From Beroe forskalii (Eukaryota > Ctenophora > Nuda > Beroida > Beroidae): 64,000 nt of DNA. The first letter of the stretch is position 1, and each line of letters starts with the position of its first letter. Position numbers and translations under genes: made by a program. This document shows, in pieces, positions 12,101 to 22,100 of this stretch. The stretch lies in assembly GCA_011033025.1 (NCBI GenBank), contig WFMF01000062.1:558001-622000 (forward strand). The letters are read 5' to 3'. The notes under the pieces are model-generated. The model was not told where the DNA came from. It saw only the letters and a program-made list of their open reading frames with translations, and made no database searches.

Positions 12101-13104
12101 AGATACCTTTTAGTAAAGAACGCCTTAAACCACTTTAAAGCAACCAAATCCTTTGGTTTTGAAAAAAAAATTATCTATAAATCTATCGATTATTCTATTG
12201 GTAATAGAGTTATTCCAGCTTGATTAGTATCATTTAATATGAAATTACCTGCCATTTTATGAGTAACAATTCCATAAGATTACTAACAACTGCAAAACTG
12301 AATGAAACCTACTGTCCGCTATGACGTCTACCTAAAATCTAAATTACATATCTAAACTGTATATGTGTTAAATACGTGGTCATCAAAATTAGAAATGGAA
12401 ACTCATCAGTTAAAATTTATTTCCCTTGCCTCTACACAAATTACAGAAGTAGTTAGACTAATGAAAACTGGAATTTGCTTGCTTTTGTGAGATTCCAAAT
12501 TACATTGTTTATGTAATGGGGCTTTTAATTGTTCATTAATTATGAAATTCAAGCACATTGGAAATTCCCAGGACTTTACAAGACTCAATTGTGGTGTTGA
12601 CCTTCGTCGAAGAATCAGTGGTTTATGTATAGTAAACCCGAGTAGCTTTCAGTCAGAACTTATTAATTATACGATACGAATCTTATCTAACCAAGATAAG
12701 CACTGCATGTCGTGAACTAGACAAATTATGAGAAATGAGAAACCTTATTAATATTCAGCACAATACAGACGCAGCAGTACTACTACTTGCCTCTCCCAAG
12801 TTATTAAGGGCATTTGTATAAACTCAAATAAAACTATCTTTTCAAATGAAACTATCTTTTATTTTTCGCATTTCTATCAATCAATAGATAATATAACGTC
12901 TGGATTTCAGTAACTGTTGAGTTAATACTGCGACTTTTGCGCGGGATATTAAATGCAAATTCACGTTTTAGTGCGGGAAGAGTGCGCATTGCCTCTTTAA
13001 TATTGTGCTGTACGATTGATGTGAAAACTACATCGTAACCATCAAATCTTTTCCCTAGTCAAACCAGCCCTTAGACAAACTCATGTAACACATAAACTTT
13101 TCAG
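9187..13104. other. No recognisable gene; repeats only
   Basis: No open frame here has a motif I recognise. It may hold upstream introns of the Ran-binding-domain gene. Two things stand out: a phrase TGCCATTTTATGAGTAAC that occurs at about 10785 and again at 12250, and an inverted repeat at 11950-12122. Frames around 10885-11200 and 11460-12030 read through low-complexity, TTT/AAA-rich sequence and are not convincing. Confidence 0.4.
11950..12122. repeat. Inverted repeat with about 60-bp arms
   Basis: The left arm at 11950-12015 (GAGAAAGAACGC, TTAAAACTGCCGCAAC) pairs with 12058-12122 (GTTGCAGCAGTTTTAA, GCGTTCTTTCTAATATC) around a 40-bp loop. The arms carry several mismatches. It is probably a foldback transposon remnant. 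Confidence 0.6.
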
Positions 13105-15885
13105 CGGAACAAGATGAGGAGGAGGAGGAGAGGTACTTTGGGTGTGGGAAGTCAGACCCCAACGAACCCATCTCAGAAAAACCCCTTTACGATGACTTGT
13201 GGGGCCGGAAGAAAAATGGCCTACAGGCAATTCCGGGTGGGGGGGTTTACCTTTAACACGGATAAAAAGTTGCCTAAAAATACTGGTGTCCGAGATGTGT
13301 TATATTCTTAAATTGGCGATACTGTGCCGAAGATTAAGAATTCAAAAACTCTTGGACTGTTATTGTTCAAATTTCTCTTTTCTTGAAATATCTCCAAATC
13401 GAATTGTAGGATATTATTGTGACTTTCAGCAGAATTATGTAAATTAGAGACCGCCAATGCCATTTATGTACGTACGCGATAGTGATTCAACAATATATAC
13501 CCACGCACAATCACGTGGCGACGCCGATATTTCTCCGAATGATTCTCATTTCTTTCTACTTATGTATGAGTATTCCATAGCTTTATCCCCCCCCCACCTA
13601 AGAAAAGGGGGGATGAAGATTTTGAGATAAGGTAGGAGTGGGGATTGGACCCAGGATGAAGCTTTGTATTCCATTTGCAGGAAGAAGACATGGGACAGTT
13701 CTTCTCTCCCTCCAAGGAAGGAACACGTGGGGCAGACGAGGAGGAGGACGAGGTGGCTGTGCTCCAGTGTGCCGCTACTCTTTCTCACTTCGATACGAGT
13801 AAGCGAGATTCATTATAGAGCATCTTAAATTTCGTTTTAGTGACTTCTCACGGAAAAATGTACGTTGATTCGAAGATGTGACTGATCGTTACAGTAAATA
13901 TACAAGTATCTGATTAGCATCGAAGATTACGATCGTATCTTCCAACACTTCCTTCCCCCGCAGGGAGACGCGGATATTTCGAGCTCGGCACGGGGACCCT
14001 GGCCATTCTCTCCTCCCGGTCCCGGGTCCAGTACCGCCTCACCTTCCACGACTCCAGCGCCCACCTCCACGCCTCCCACGCTATCGAGGGTGGCATGTAC
14101 GTGGAGGCAGTCCCGGACTCACACAAGTTCCTCTGGTTCGTTCCCATCGACTACACGGACCCGGAGACGCCCATCCCGCGGAAGTTCATGGTGGAGTTGG
14201 AGGGCAGGACGGCGGGGGAGGGGTTCAGGAGCACCTTCATGGAGTGTTCTGAGAAGATGAAGGGGCATGTGGTAAACCACAAGCTGGTGAGTCTGCTGGC
14301 TGCTGGTAGTCCGAGGAAGGAGATGAAGGGGGGCCAGGGAGGGGGTGATACGACACCCAAAGGAGGGGGGTCACTGGATGTTACCCCTACTAAATCAAGC
14401 TATAATGTGACCCCTACTAAATCAAGCTATAGTGTGACCCCTACTAAATCACCCAGTAGTAGTGTTACCCCTACCAAGTCTAGTGTAACGCCTACTGAAC
14501 CAAGCGCTACTCCAACTTTTGGAATCAGCAGTACTCCTGTTAAGCCTTCATCAGAAGAAACAACAAAGACTGAACCCAAACACCACGACATTTGTGCTAA
14601 TTTGAAGCTAGATTTTGAGTTGTACAGCAAGGAAATCTTGGAGTCTGAACCCAAAGACGTTTCCGTCAGCGATGAAAGTCTACTGAAATCCCAAGCAAAT
14701 GATCCCTCCATCTTGAGTGATGGTCAGGACTGGAGCAGGTTCCTGGATGAACCAGCGGATACTTCCTTAGGCACCTCACAAACCACGAGACTCTTGGAAA
14801 CCAGCACTTCTAGTGCTAAGAACACGAGTTCGAACGCGCCTCCTGTTAAAGAAACGAGTTTGGAAGCATCTCTTGGTGCTTTAAACACGAGCTTGGAAGC
14901 ATCTTGCGTTAAAGACACGAGTTTGGAAGCATCTCTTGGCGCTTTAAACACGAGTTTGGAAGCATCTCGCGTTAAAGACACAAGTTTGGAAGCATCTCTG
15001 GGCGCTTTAAACACGAGTTTGGAAGCATCCCGAGGCGCTGTAAACACGAGTGTTGAAGTAATCAAGGAAGTGCTTCCTCCCTCAGAGTTACGAGCTAAGG
15101 AAGCTGAACTCTCCCTTCCAAAGGGGTTCTACAACTACATCAACAAGTCAGGGTGCCCGGGATGCGTGGGCTGTGAAGGGGAGGGAGGAGGGGATTGTGG
15201 GGTGGAGAAGAAAGAGGGGGAGGTTCATCATACCCCTCCTGCCCCTTCTCTATACCAAGCCCTCCCTGTCCTGGACCCATCTGCCCATGCTTCCCCCTTT
15301 GGGTTGAAGCAACCGTCGCCCCCTGGCATCGGACCCTCTACTCCAACCAGCACTATTTCTCCGTCCAGTTCTACTGGAATCTTTGGGATAAGTCCTAGCC
15401 AGCCCGTAGCTCTCAATCAGTCCAATAACATGTTTGCTCAGAACCAAAGCAACTTGTTTTCGCAAGGAAACAATGCCAATTCGTTCATGTTTTCTAAGCC
15501 AAGCGATCAGAACATCTTCCTGAGAGCATCCACGAAAGAAGAGAACATTTTCTTAAAGTCTATGCCGAAGGAAGACAACATTTTCCTTAACTCTATGCCA
15601 AAGGAAGAGAATATTTTCCTAAAATCAATGCCCAAAGAGGAAAATATTTTTGCGAAATCAATGCCTCAGGGAGGGAACATTTTCGCTTCATCCGGTGGCT
15701 CTGCGCAGAGTTCTTCCACCGCAGGGCCGGCCCCTGACTTTAACCCTTTCTCCACGCCACCCTTGCCAGCCAGTGCCACTGTGGCTGAGGACTATTATGA
15801 GGAAGAGGAGGAGGAGGATTATGAAGATTACGAGGAGTATCTCAACCAGTACGAATACGATGATGACGGACCTGATACAGATTAG
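13105..15885 (+). CDS. Ran-binding-domain protein, RanBP2/Nup358-like (3' exons)
   Basis: Three exons are visible; the 5' end is not. Exon A begins at 13105 after TTTTCAG; its 3' end is uncertain (13236 or 13244, only the latter keeps phase with exon B). It is acidic (DEEEEERYFGCGKSDPNEP). Exon B 13681-13798 and exon C 13964-15885 join in phase 1 and together encode a Ran-binding domain: EDEVAVLQCAATL, YFELGTGTLAIL, KFLWFVPIDYTD, then FRSTFMECSEKM. These align with the EEDE...WKERG.G...FVW..DY.D...F...FEE pattern of RanBP1/RanBP2 domains, which bind Ran-GTP. A long disordered tail follows: VTPTKSS repeats, TSLEASLGALN repeats, a Cys-rich LPKGFYNYINKSGCPGCVGC segment (faintly like the LPPTFFC motif of RanBP2), two FG pairs, six NIF-containing 11-residue repeats, and an acidic Glu/Asp/Tyr C-terminus. 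I infer a nuclear-pore or nuclear-transport role. RanBP3-like and Nup50-like proteins are alternatives, but they place the domain at the C-terminus. Confidence 0.75.
14380..15690 (+). repeat. Three in-frame coding repeat blocks in the RanBD gene
   Basis: Block 1 (about 14380-14515) is a repeated (S)VTPTKSS unit. Block 2 (about 14845-15060) alternates TSLEAS with LGALN, RVKD or RGAVN. Block 3 (about 15505-15690) is six copies of an 11-residue unit beginning NIF (for example NIFLKSMPKEE), 33 bp each. All keep the frame, suggesting expansion under coding constraint. Aromatic residues spaced regularly in block 3 may act like FG-type contacts; that is inference. Confidence 0.75.
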
Positions 15886-16339
15886 GAGAGCTTTTCCCTG
15901 CATTAGCATAGAGTGGAAAGGGCTTTTAGATCAATATTTAGATTAATATGATGTTTTTATAATTCATATTTACTGGTTAATCAATTTTGGAATGGTCCTT
16001 TTGAGACTTTTGACGACGTGAAATCTATCCAGGATATCTTTTATCTAAAATACCATGTTTTACTTTTCGGGGACAAGATTACGTTCATGAAAAAGCAATT
16101 CGAATTTCCAACACGGGTACATTGATAATCATAAATATTAAATTTAAATGAATTTATTTGATTGAGATTCCACCTTGTGCATTCCATTCAACCACAATCA
16201 CAATGCTTTGAGACTACGGCGAACATTCTTCAGTTGTACTTCAACTTGTTCCATTTTATATTTATGAATTTTATTTTTGTGTATTCGTTTTAAATTAAAA
16301 CCGTTGGCTTTATTGTAAATTAGCTAATTCAGTTGTTCA
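15886..16339. other. 3' flank of the RanBD gene
   Basis: AT-rich sequence after the stop codon at 15883-15885, without a further recognisable coding exon. It presumably holds the 3' UTR, but I could not pick a convincing AATAAA signal. It ends where the GC-rich repeat begins. Confidence 0.4.
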
Positions 16340-16990
16340 TGTTACATGTTACTGTGCACACCGTGGATCAGTTTCGGACCGAAAGTGCTGTCGCGAGTTG
16401 TCGACGTTGTCAGACCCCTTAGGCGGTCGCGCGTGCGTCCGCCGATTGTCCGACGTTGTTTGACCCCTTTCGTCATTCGTCATCGTGGAACGTCGCGCGC
16501 GGCGCAATGTTCCACATTTGGATGTCACTTTGTGCTCTCGCCCTTGAACTTTGAAGCCATCCAGTCAGAAGAAATAGACGGGCAACATCCGTCGAGACCC
16601 CTTCGGCGGACGCACGCGTCCGCCGATTGTCAGACGTCTGGCCATTTCGGCGGGCGCGCGTTGTCAGACGTTGTCTGACCCCTTCGCCTTTGGCGGGCGC
16701 GCGTCCGCCGAAGGCGGACAAGGCGCGCGTGCGTGCGCCGAAGGCAAACCAGCGAGTTCTGAGAACGGTCGTCTTGCAGTTGCTAAACACGTATAATTCT
16801 GTAAATGCATTGCGCGGCGCGCTTCCTCTGGGAAGCGCGTGCCGCGTACGCACACCTATGCGGGCTTTGGATTGTCGACCTGCTGACGCCAACCGCGAAG
16901 CGGCTGGCGTCAGCTAGATGAGAATCAGCGCCGCGCTGATTCTCGAGAGGGTCTGTCAACGCCAGACAAGCTTTGGAAGACGCGGTAAAA
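16340..16990. repeat. GC-rich palindromic repeat, copy 1
   Basis: A CG-dense island in AT-rich surroundings built of GTCAGACGTTGTCTGACCCC, GGCGGGCGCGCGTCCGCCGAAGG and GCGCGCTTCC-type phrases plus perfect hairpins such as TGACGCCAACCGC/GCGGCTGGCGTCA (16883-16912) and GAGAATCAGCG/CGCTGATTCTC (16920-16945). Related copies are at 37830-37900, 38340-38930 and 60600-60945. Long open frames across it are composition artefacts. Confidence 0.75.
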
Positions 16991-17048
16991 TTATAGAATT
17001 AAATTTCGTATGTTACTAAAACCAAAGCTATGCCCTCTTTTCCGGCTA

Positions 17049-17287
17049 GTCTCCCATGTAAACGGGAGCCTTCATTATCTATGACAATGACGTCACTCAG
17101 AAAAATATAATTAAGCGCATCTAGCGCTTTAAGCATTCAGGTTAGGGTTCTGGTTAGGGTCAGGATTTGTTAGGTTTAGGGTTAGGATTAAGGTTAGGGT
17201 TTTGGTTAGGGTACTGGTTAGATTTAGGATACCGAAAAATTGACGTTTAGATCTGTGACGTCACTCAGAGCCGTTTACATGGGAGAC
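17049..17287. mobile_element. MITE with GTCTCCCATGTAAACGG ends
   Basis: About 239 bp. The left end GTCTCCCATGTAAACGG is mirrored by CCGTTTACATGGGAGAC at the right. Inside are a palindrome AGCGCATCTAGCGCT, TGACGTCA-type CRE-like sites near both ends, and a TTAGGG-like tract (GGTTAGGGTTCTGGTTAGGG). A second, left-truncated copy follows at about 17320-17545 and a third, interrupted one at 17792-18369. No coding sequence. Confidence 0.75.
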
Positions 17288-17319
17288 ATACCTCTTTTCC
17301 GGGTACGTTCCCCAAACAC

Positions 17320-17545
17320 CTATTATCTATGACAATGACGTCACTCAGAAAAATATAATTAAGCGCATCTAGCGCTTTAAAGGATAGGGTTAGGGTTTTG
17401 GTTAGGGTCAGGATTTGTTATGTTTAGGGTAAGGATTAAGGTTAGGGTTTTGGTTATAGGTTCACGGTTAGGTTTGGGATACAGAAAAATTGACCTTTAG
17501 ATCTGTGACGTCACTCAGCCCCGTTTACATGGGAGAGATACCCTT
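17320..17545. mobile_element. Second copy of the TTAGGG-bearing MITE
   Basis: Same order as the unit at 17049: CATTATC-like start, TGACGTCACTCAG, AGCGCATCTAGCGCT, TTAGGG-like tract, TTGACCTTTAG, TGACGTCACTCAG, and a CCGTTTACATGGGAGA right end. The left inverted end is missing. Similarity to copy 1 is high over most of its length. Confidence 0.7.
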
Positions 17546-17791
17546 TTCCGCGCGCCGTCGTTTCACTCCTCACTTTGCCCGCATAGGCAATAGGTGTGTG
17601 CACAGTGTACATGCGCCGCGCGCTTCCCTACGGGAACTGGAAGCGCGCAGCGCAACGCAAAAATTAAGTGCAATGTGGAATTACATAATTATGTCATGAA
17701 GTAAAACGAAGATTGAAAATTATTTCAATGTCACGTCAGAAAACATTATCATTTATCCTTACATCATTTTGATTTTCATAATAATCGGCAA

Positions 17792-18369
17792 GTGTCCCAT
17801 ATAATTCCACTTCCAGAGCCAAGGTTGTTAAATACGTATTTTTAAAAAATACGTCAAAAAGTACAATGCGTATTTTTTGGCAGAAACTGCCGTACTTTTT
17901 CGACTACAATTCTGAAATTTTGCTCAAACTTCGAAAATAAACGGCATTGTCTGAATGTATTGGTCGCGCGCGCACTCGAAATGTAAACGATACAATCGTT
18001 TTACTATATTCGGTAGCGCATGCGCGCGTACTTTTTCACGTATTTAACAACCCCTATTCAGAATCCGTGTTGTTATTTTCAAGTCACGTATTGTGAGAAA
18101 AATACGCGTATTTTTCTTCAAAGGCCAGTACGTCGTACTTTTTGGCGATTTTTTCACGTATTTAACATCCCGGTCCAGAGCCTTCATTATCTATGATAAT
18201 GACGTCACACGGAAAAATAAACTTAAGCGCATCTAGCGCTTTAAGGGTTAGGGTCAGGATTTGTTAGGTTTAGGGTAAGAATTAATGGTTAGGGCAATAA
18301 TTAGGTTTAGGATACAAAATATTGACGTTTAGGTCTGTGACGTCACTCAGCCAGAGTTATATGGGACAC
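17792..18369. mobile_element. Third MITE copy, split by a nested hAT-like MITE
   Basis: Ends are GTGTCCCATATAA and TTATATGGGACAC. The internal TGACGTCA, AGCGCATCTAGCGCT and TTAGGG-like modules follow the two copies upstream. Between the left end and these modules sits a 354-bp insertion (17821-18174). Confidence 0.75.
17821..18174. mobile_element. Nested hAT-like MITE, 8-bp target duplication
   Basis: Flanked by a perfect 8-bp duplication CCAGAGCC (17813-17820 and 18175-18182). The ends carry GTTAAATACGT in inverted orientation, and the interior has a further inverted copy (ACGTATTTAACAACC near 18038-18052), so two related units may be fused. Eight-base duplications and CAAGG-like starts fit the hAT superfamily. 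No transposase. Confidence 0.75.
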
Positions 18370-18844
18370 ACCTAATAATCTCATTCACATTGTCATACAG
18401 CGTCATATTTCTGAATGTCATAATATTTCAAGTCGGTATTTGAATATTTCATTATTTCCTATACACCTAGGTCTCCTAGAGGTATAAACATTTATTAATG
18501 ATTAACATTTAAAAAGTTCAAAAACTAAGTTAAACTTAAATAGCCACTGCTAGAATCATTTACATCCAATTCTTAATCTTAATATGCTCACCATTAGAGG
18601 CTAGAGTCTAGAGATATGGCAATAAAACAGATATCAGACCAACACTGTGACTATGATTCTAGCCAAAAGTTCTATGACTTGATAAAAAGTTCAATCCCCC
18701 TGAAAGTAGCTAGTTGATAGATGATCTACAGTCTTATGCTTCTGAACTACAGACTACAGTCATATAATTGTAATACACTCTGGATCTCCTCATTGTATAG
18801 TTTTAAAACACTGAATCTGGAAGGGACGAAGGGTGCTGCTCATT

Positions 18845-19138
18845 ACACGTGCACTAGACGCGCATCGCATGTGCAATAAACGCACATTGCACGTGCAGGT
18901 GCATTAAACGCGCATTGCACGTGCACTAAACGCACAATGCACGTGCATTAACGCGCATTGACCCACATTGCATGTGCAATTAAAGTGCCTTGCACGTGCA
19001 ATAAACGCGCAATACACGCGTACTAAACGCACATTGCACGTGCACTAACGAGCATTGCATGTGCAATAAAAGCGCATTGCACGCGCACTTAACGCGTACT
19101 GCACGTGCACTAAACGCGTACTGCACGTGCACTAAACG
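18845..19138. repeat. Minisatellite of about 22 bp containing CACGTG
   Basis: About 13 degenerate copies of TGCACGTGCACTAAACGCGCAT. Many copies contain the CACGTG hexamer. Read on the minus strand it begins exactly at the end of the disordered-protein gene: the TAG stop (19134-19132) is formed by the CTAAACGC phrase of the repeat, so the last codons lie in repeat sequence. Confidence 0.85.
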
Positions 19139-22100
19139 CACCCGTACTCGTAAAAAGAGCTGTTCTGCGGGTCCTCATCGGCGAGGCCCCGCTGTGAGGA
19201 CGCGTAGCTGTCTGAAACTAGGGAGTTGGTGCCGTCACTAGACCTCGCTCTGAAGTCCGAGTCCGAGGAATAGTGGGGTTTTTGTCTGACGGAGTCCGCG
19301 TATCTGGGGAGCGGATCATGTCTGGATGAGGTGTCGCCGTGTCTGGGGGGCGGGTCATGTCTGGATGTGTCGTTGTGTCTGGTGTCGTGCCGGGAGGTGG
19401 GTCGGGTGTTCCGGGGAGGGAGGGCGGGGGCGGCTGAGAACTGTCTGAAGGCACTCGGCGGTTCAGAGGTGACCTGAATAGGGAGATAGGATTGTTAAAG
19501 CTTACAATCCAAGTTTCAAATTGCAGATGGAGTTACGAGAGTTCAGAGTATTCCCTTCAAGGGTAGCTCAATCAACAGCAGAAGAAAGTAGAGAGTATTT
19601 AAAAGCAAGAAAACAGTAGCATATAGATAAATAGAATTCCTCCAGAAGAAGAAGTGAAAGACGAAAGTATCGGTGACAGTTCGAACTGCAGTTTGCGCGT
19701 CTTTTGTGCGCGCGGAGTTCAGACATGTTATCATCGAAATATGCCTTTACATATATAACCGACACATCGTGCAGCATTGAGCCGCGCACACAAAAGCCGC
19801 GCAAATTGCAGTTTGCACTGCCCTGTATAGCACAGGAAAGTCCCGTTACCTGCTCAACCGCTCGGTTTCCTGTCGAGGAGCTTGATAACGACTGTACGCT
19901 GAGGGTGGACAAGGGTCGGCGTAAGTCGCCCCGGTGGAGAGGCACGTGGTCCGGGGTGAGGGGCCGGGACCGCGAGTCCGAGGGAGTCCCGTGGGTCCCC
20001 GGCGGGATGGGCCGGGCCATGCTCCGAGGTTCCACTCTGAGGAGTGCTTCATAGAAAACTTAATGCTCAGCAGAAAAGTGCGTCTTTTTTCGGAGAAAAA
20101 GTGAGAAAAGGGGCAGGAGAAATTGTTTCAAGTCGTGCAGTAGCAGGAATGAATGAATCAGATTCAAATGATCAGAAAATCGCACAGGGCAGCGATCAAA
20201 GATTCTTGACCATATGACTAACACGTGTTGCCTAATATTAGAGCATAGACTGAGGTAAAATATAAGTCTTGCCTCCAATTGATATCAAAACGAAAAAGTG
20301 CTTCAAACAATCTGAATAGAATCTGCCATGCAAGTAACTAGCTCCCCACAGCAAACAATAGATACCTGGGTGTCAGATCGAGGGACTCGCTCTTGGCCTT
20401 CAGCCTCCCGCTCCCGTGTCTTCGGGGCGTCAGATCATCCGACTGAGTCTTCCGCTCACTGTCAGTAGACATAGTCCGTGTAAGACCTGGATCTGAGGAG
20501 AGGGGTTTGAGAAAGGAGTAAATGGGATTAAAAAGGAGTGCATGGGAGAGGAGGAATAAGGGAGGGGGTAAATGGGAGCGGAGGAATGGGGGAGGGGGTA
20601 AGTCGAGGAATGGGGGAGGGGTGAGTGGGGAGGGGTGAGGGGTGAGTGGGGGGGTTTAGAAGGAGGAGTTAATGGGAGGGAGGAATGGGGGAGGGGGTAA
20701 GTGGGAGAGGAGGAATGGGGAGGGGGTGAGTGGGAGAGGAGGAATGAGGGAGGGGGTAAGTGGGAGAGGAGGTATGGGGGAGAGGAAGGCCATGATGGAT
20801 TTGGGCGAGAAGCAATCACTTTAGTTAAGAATTGTCCTATGTTGTAGGTATGACCCCCCTTCAAGAATCCTTGAAAGTTCTCACTTCTGAAGCCTGATGA
20901 GTGGGAGGAATCATGGAGCCCCCTCGAGCCACTCAAGTGAGCGGCATCGTGGAGACGGCCCAAACTGTTGACACTCCCCTGCATCTCCAACCTTCCATCG
21001 CCTGACATTGTGCGGGAACTGTTGTCCGAGTCACTGAAATAGTCAGAAAAAGTCACTGAAATAGTCAGAGAAAGTCACTGAAATAGTCAGAGATAGTCAC
21101 TGAAATATTCAGAGATAGTCACTGAAATAGGTCAGTCAGAACATTATACAAATTTCATTTTTGATGAATTTTAGCCGCACGTTCAGAGTCTTGAATAAAA
21201 TATGGAGACTTTTATATGAAATCTAATCCAGTGTGTCAGAGTAGCTTGGAAGATTTCGGAGACTCGACTGGAAATGAAACAAACAAAGCGCGAATGTGGT
21301 TCATTGATGTGGTCAATGATAGCAGTCATGCAAACAGACGGAAACCGAACGATATGTGAAAAGTAGAAGTATTTTGATAAGTGGGAGGCTGGCCCGACAG
21401 TAGCGAGAAGGATATTATAATGATAGAAATCCCAATAATGATAAAATTCTGGTCCAAGAATGAAGATAAAATTGATCGTGAGTTCATAAAAAGTCACATG
21501 TATCAAAATAATATTCTTTTATAACAAAGGCATGGCACGACTGAGAATTCTTGCCTTTGGTAGCTAAACAGGATAATGAATCCCGTCATCTGATGGCTGA
21601 AACGTGCAAATTCCCATCTCTCAAGTCAAAGGATAGCAGCAAATCTGAATAGAATCCCAAAATCCATAAAAAGAAGGATGCAATAAAACCAAAATCCCCA
21701 AAATAAACACAGATAAAAGACACGAAGGGGTGGCGTTTCTGCGAGAAAATTCGGAAGTTTTGCATTTCAGAAGGCACAAAGCGGCAAGAACCCGGCGGTG
21801 GCACCCTCAGTTGCATGACAGGCGCCGCCCTGTCTCCAGTTACCTGACACTGCCCCAAGTGGAGGGCAGGTACGGCTCATCACCGTCCTGGGGCGCCACA
21901 AACGGCGCCAAGGCGCCAATGGCATCCTCATGGCGCACGGTGGCAGAGTTAAAACCGTGGAACATGTCACCCGTTCTACGAGCGGAGAACAGTGACAGGG
22001 TGGGTTTTCATTGAACCAATATTTAAGTTTTAACCGTTCATTTTCAAAGTGTGTCAATTGTCGACAAATTGGAACCTTTTTGGCGGTACTTGGACTGCAG

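Noticed and set aside
14151..15065. Long minus-strand reading frames opposite the Ran-binding gene.
   Set aside because: They mirror the low-complexity repeats of the plus-strand exon and have no splice or motif support.
16340..16917. Arg/Ala-rich open frames of up to 139 codons on both strands.
   Set aside because: They lie in a CpG-rich palindromic repeat with few stop codons by composition; no conserved motif.
17140..17490. Chromosome end because of TTAGGG words.
   Set aside because: The tracts are short, imperfect and inside MITE copies with genes on both sides; they are interstitial.
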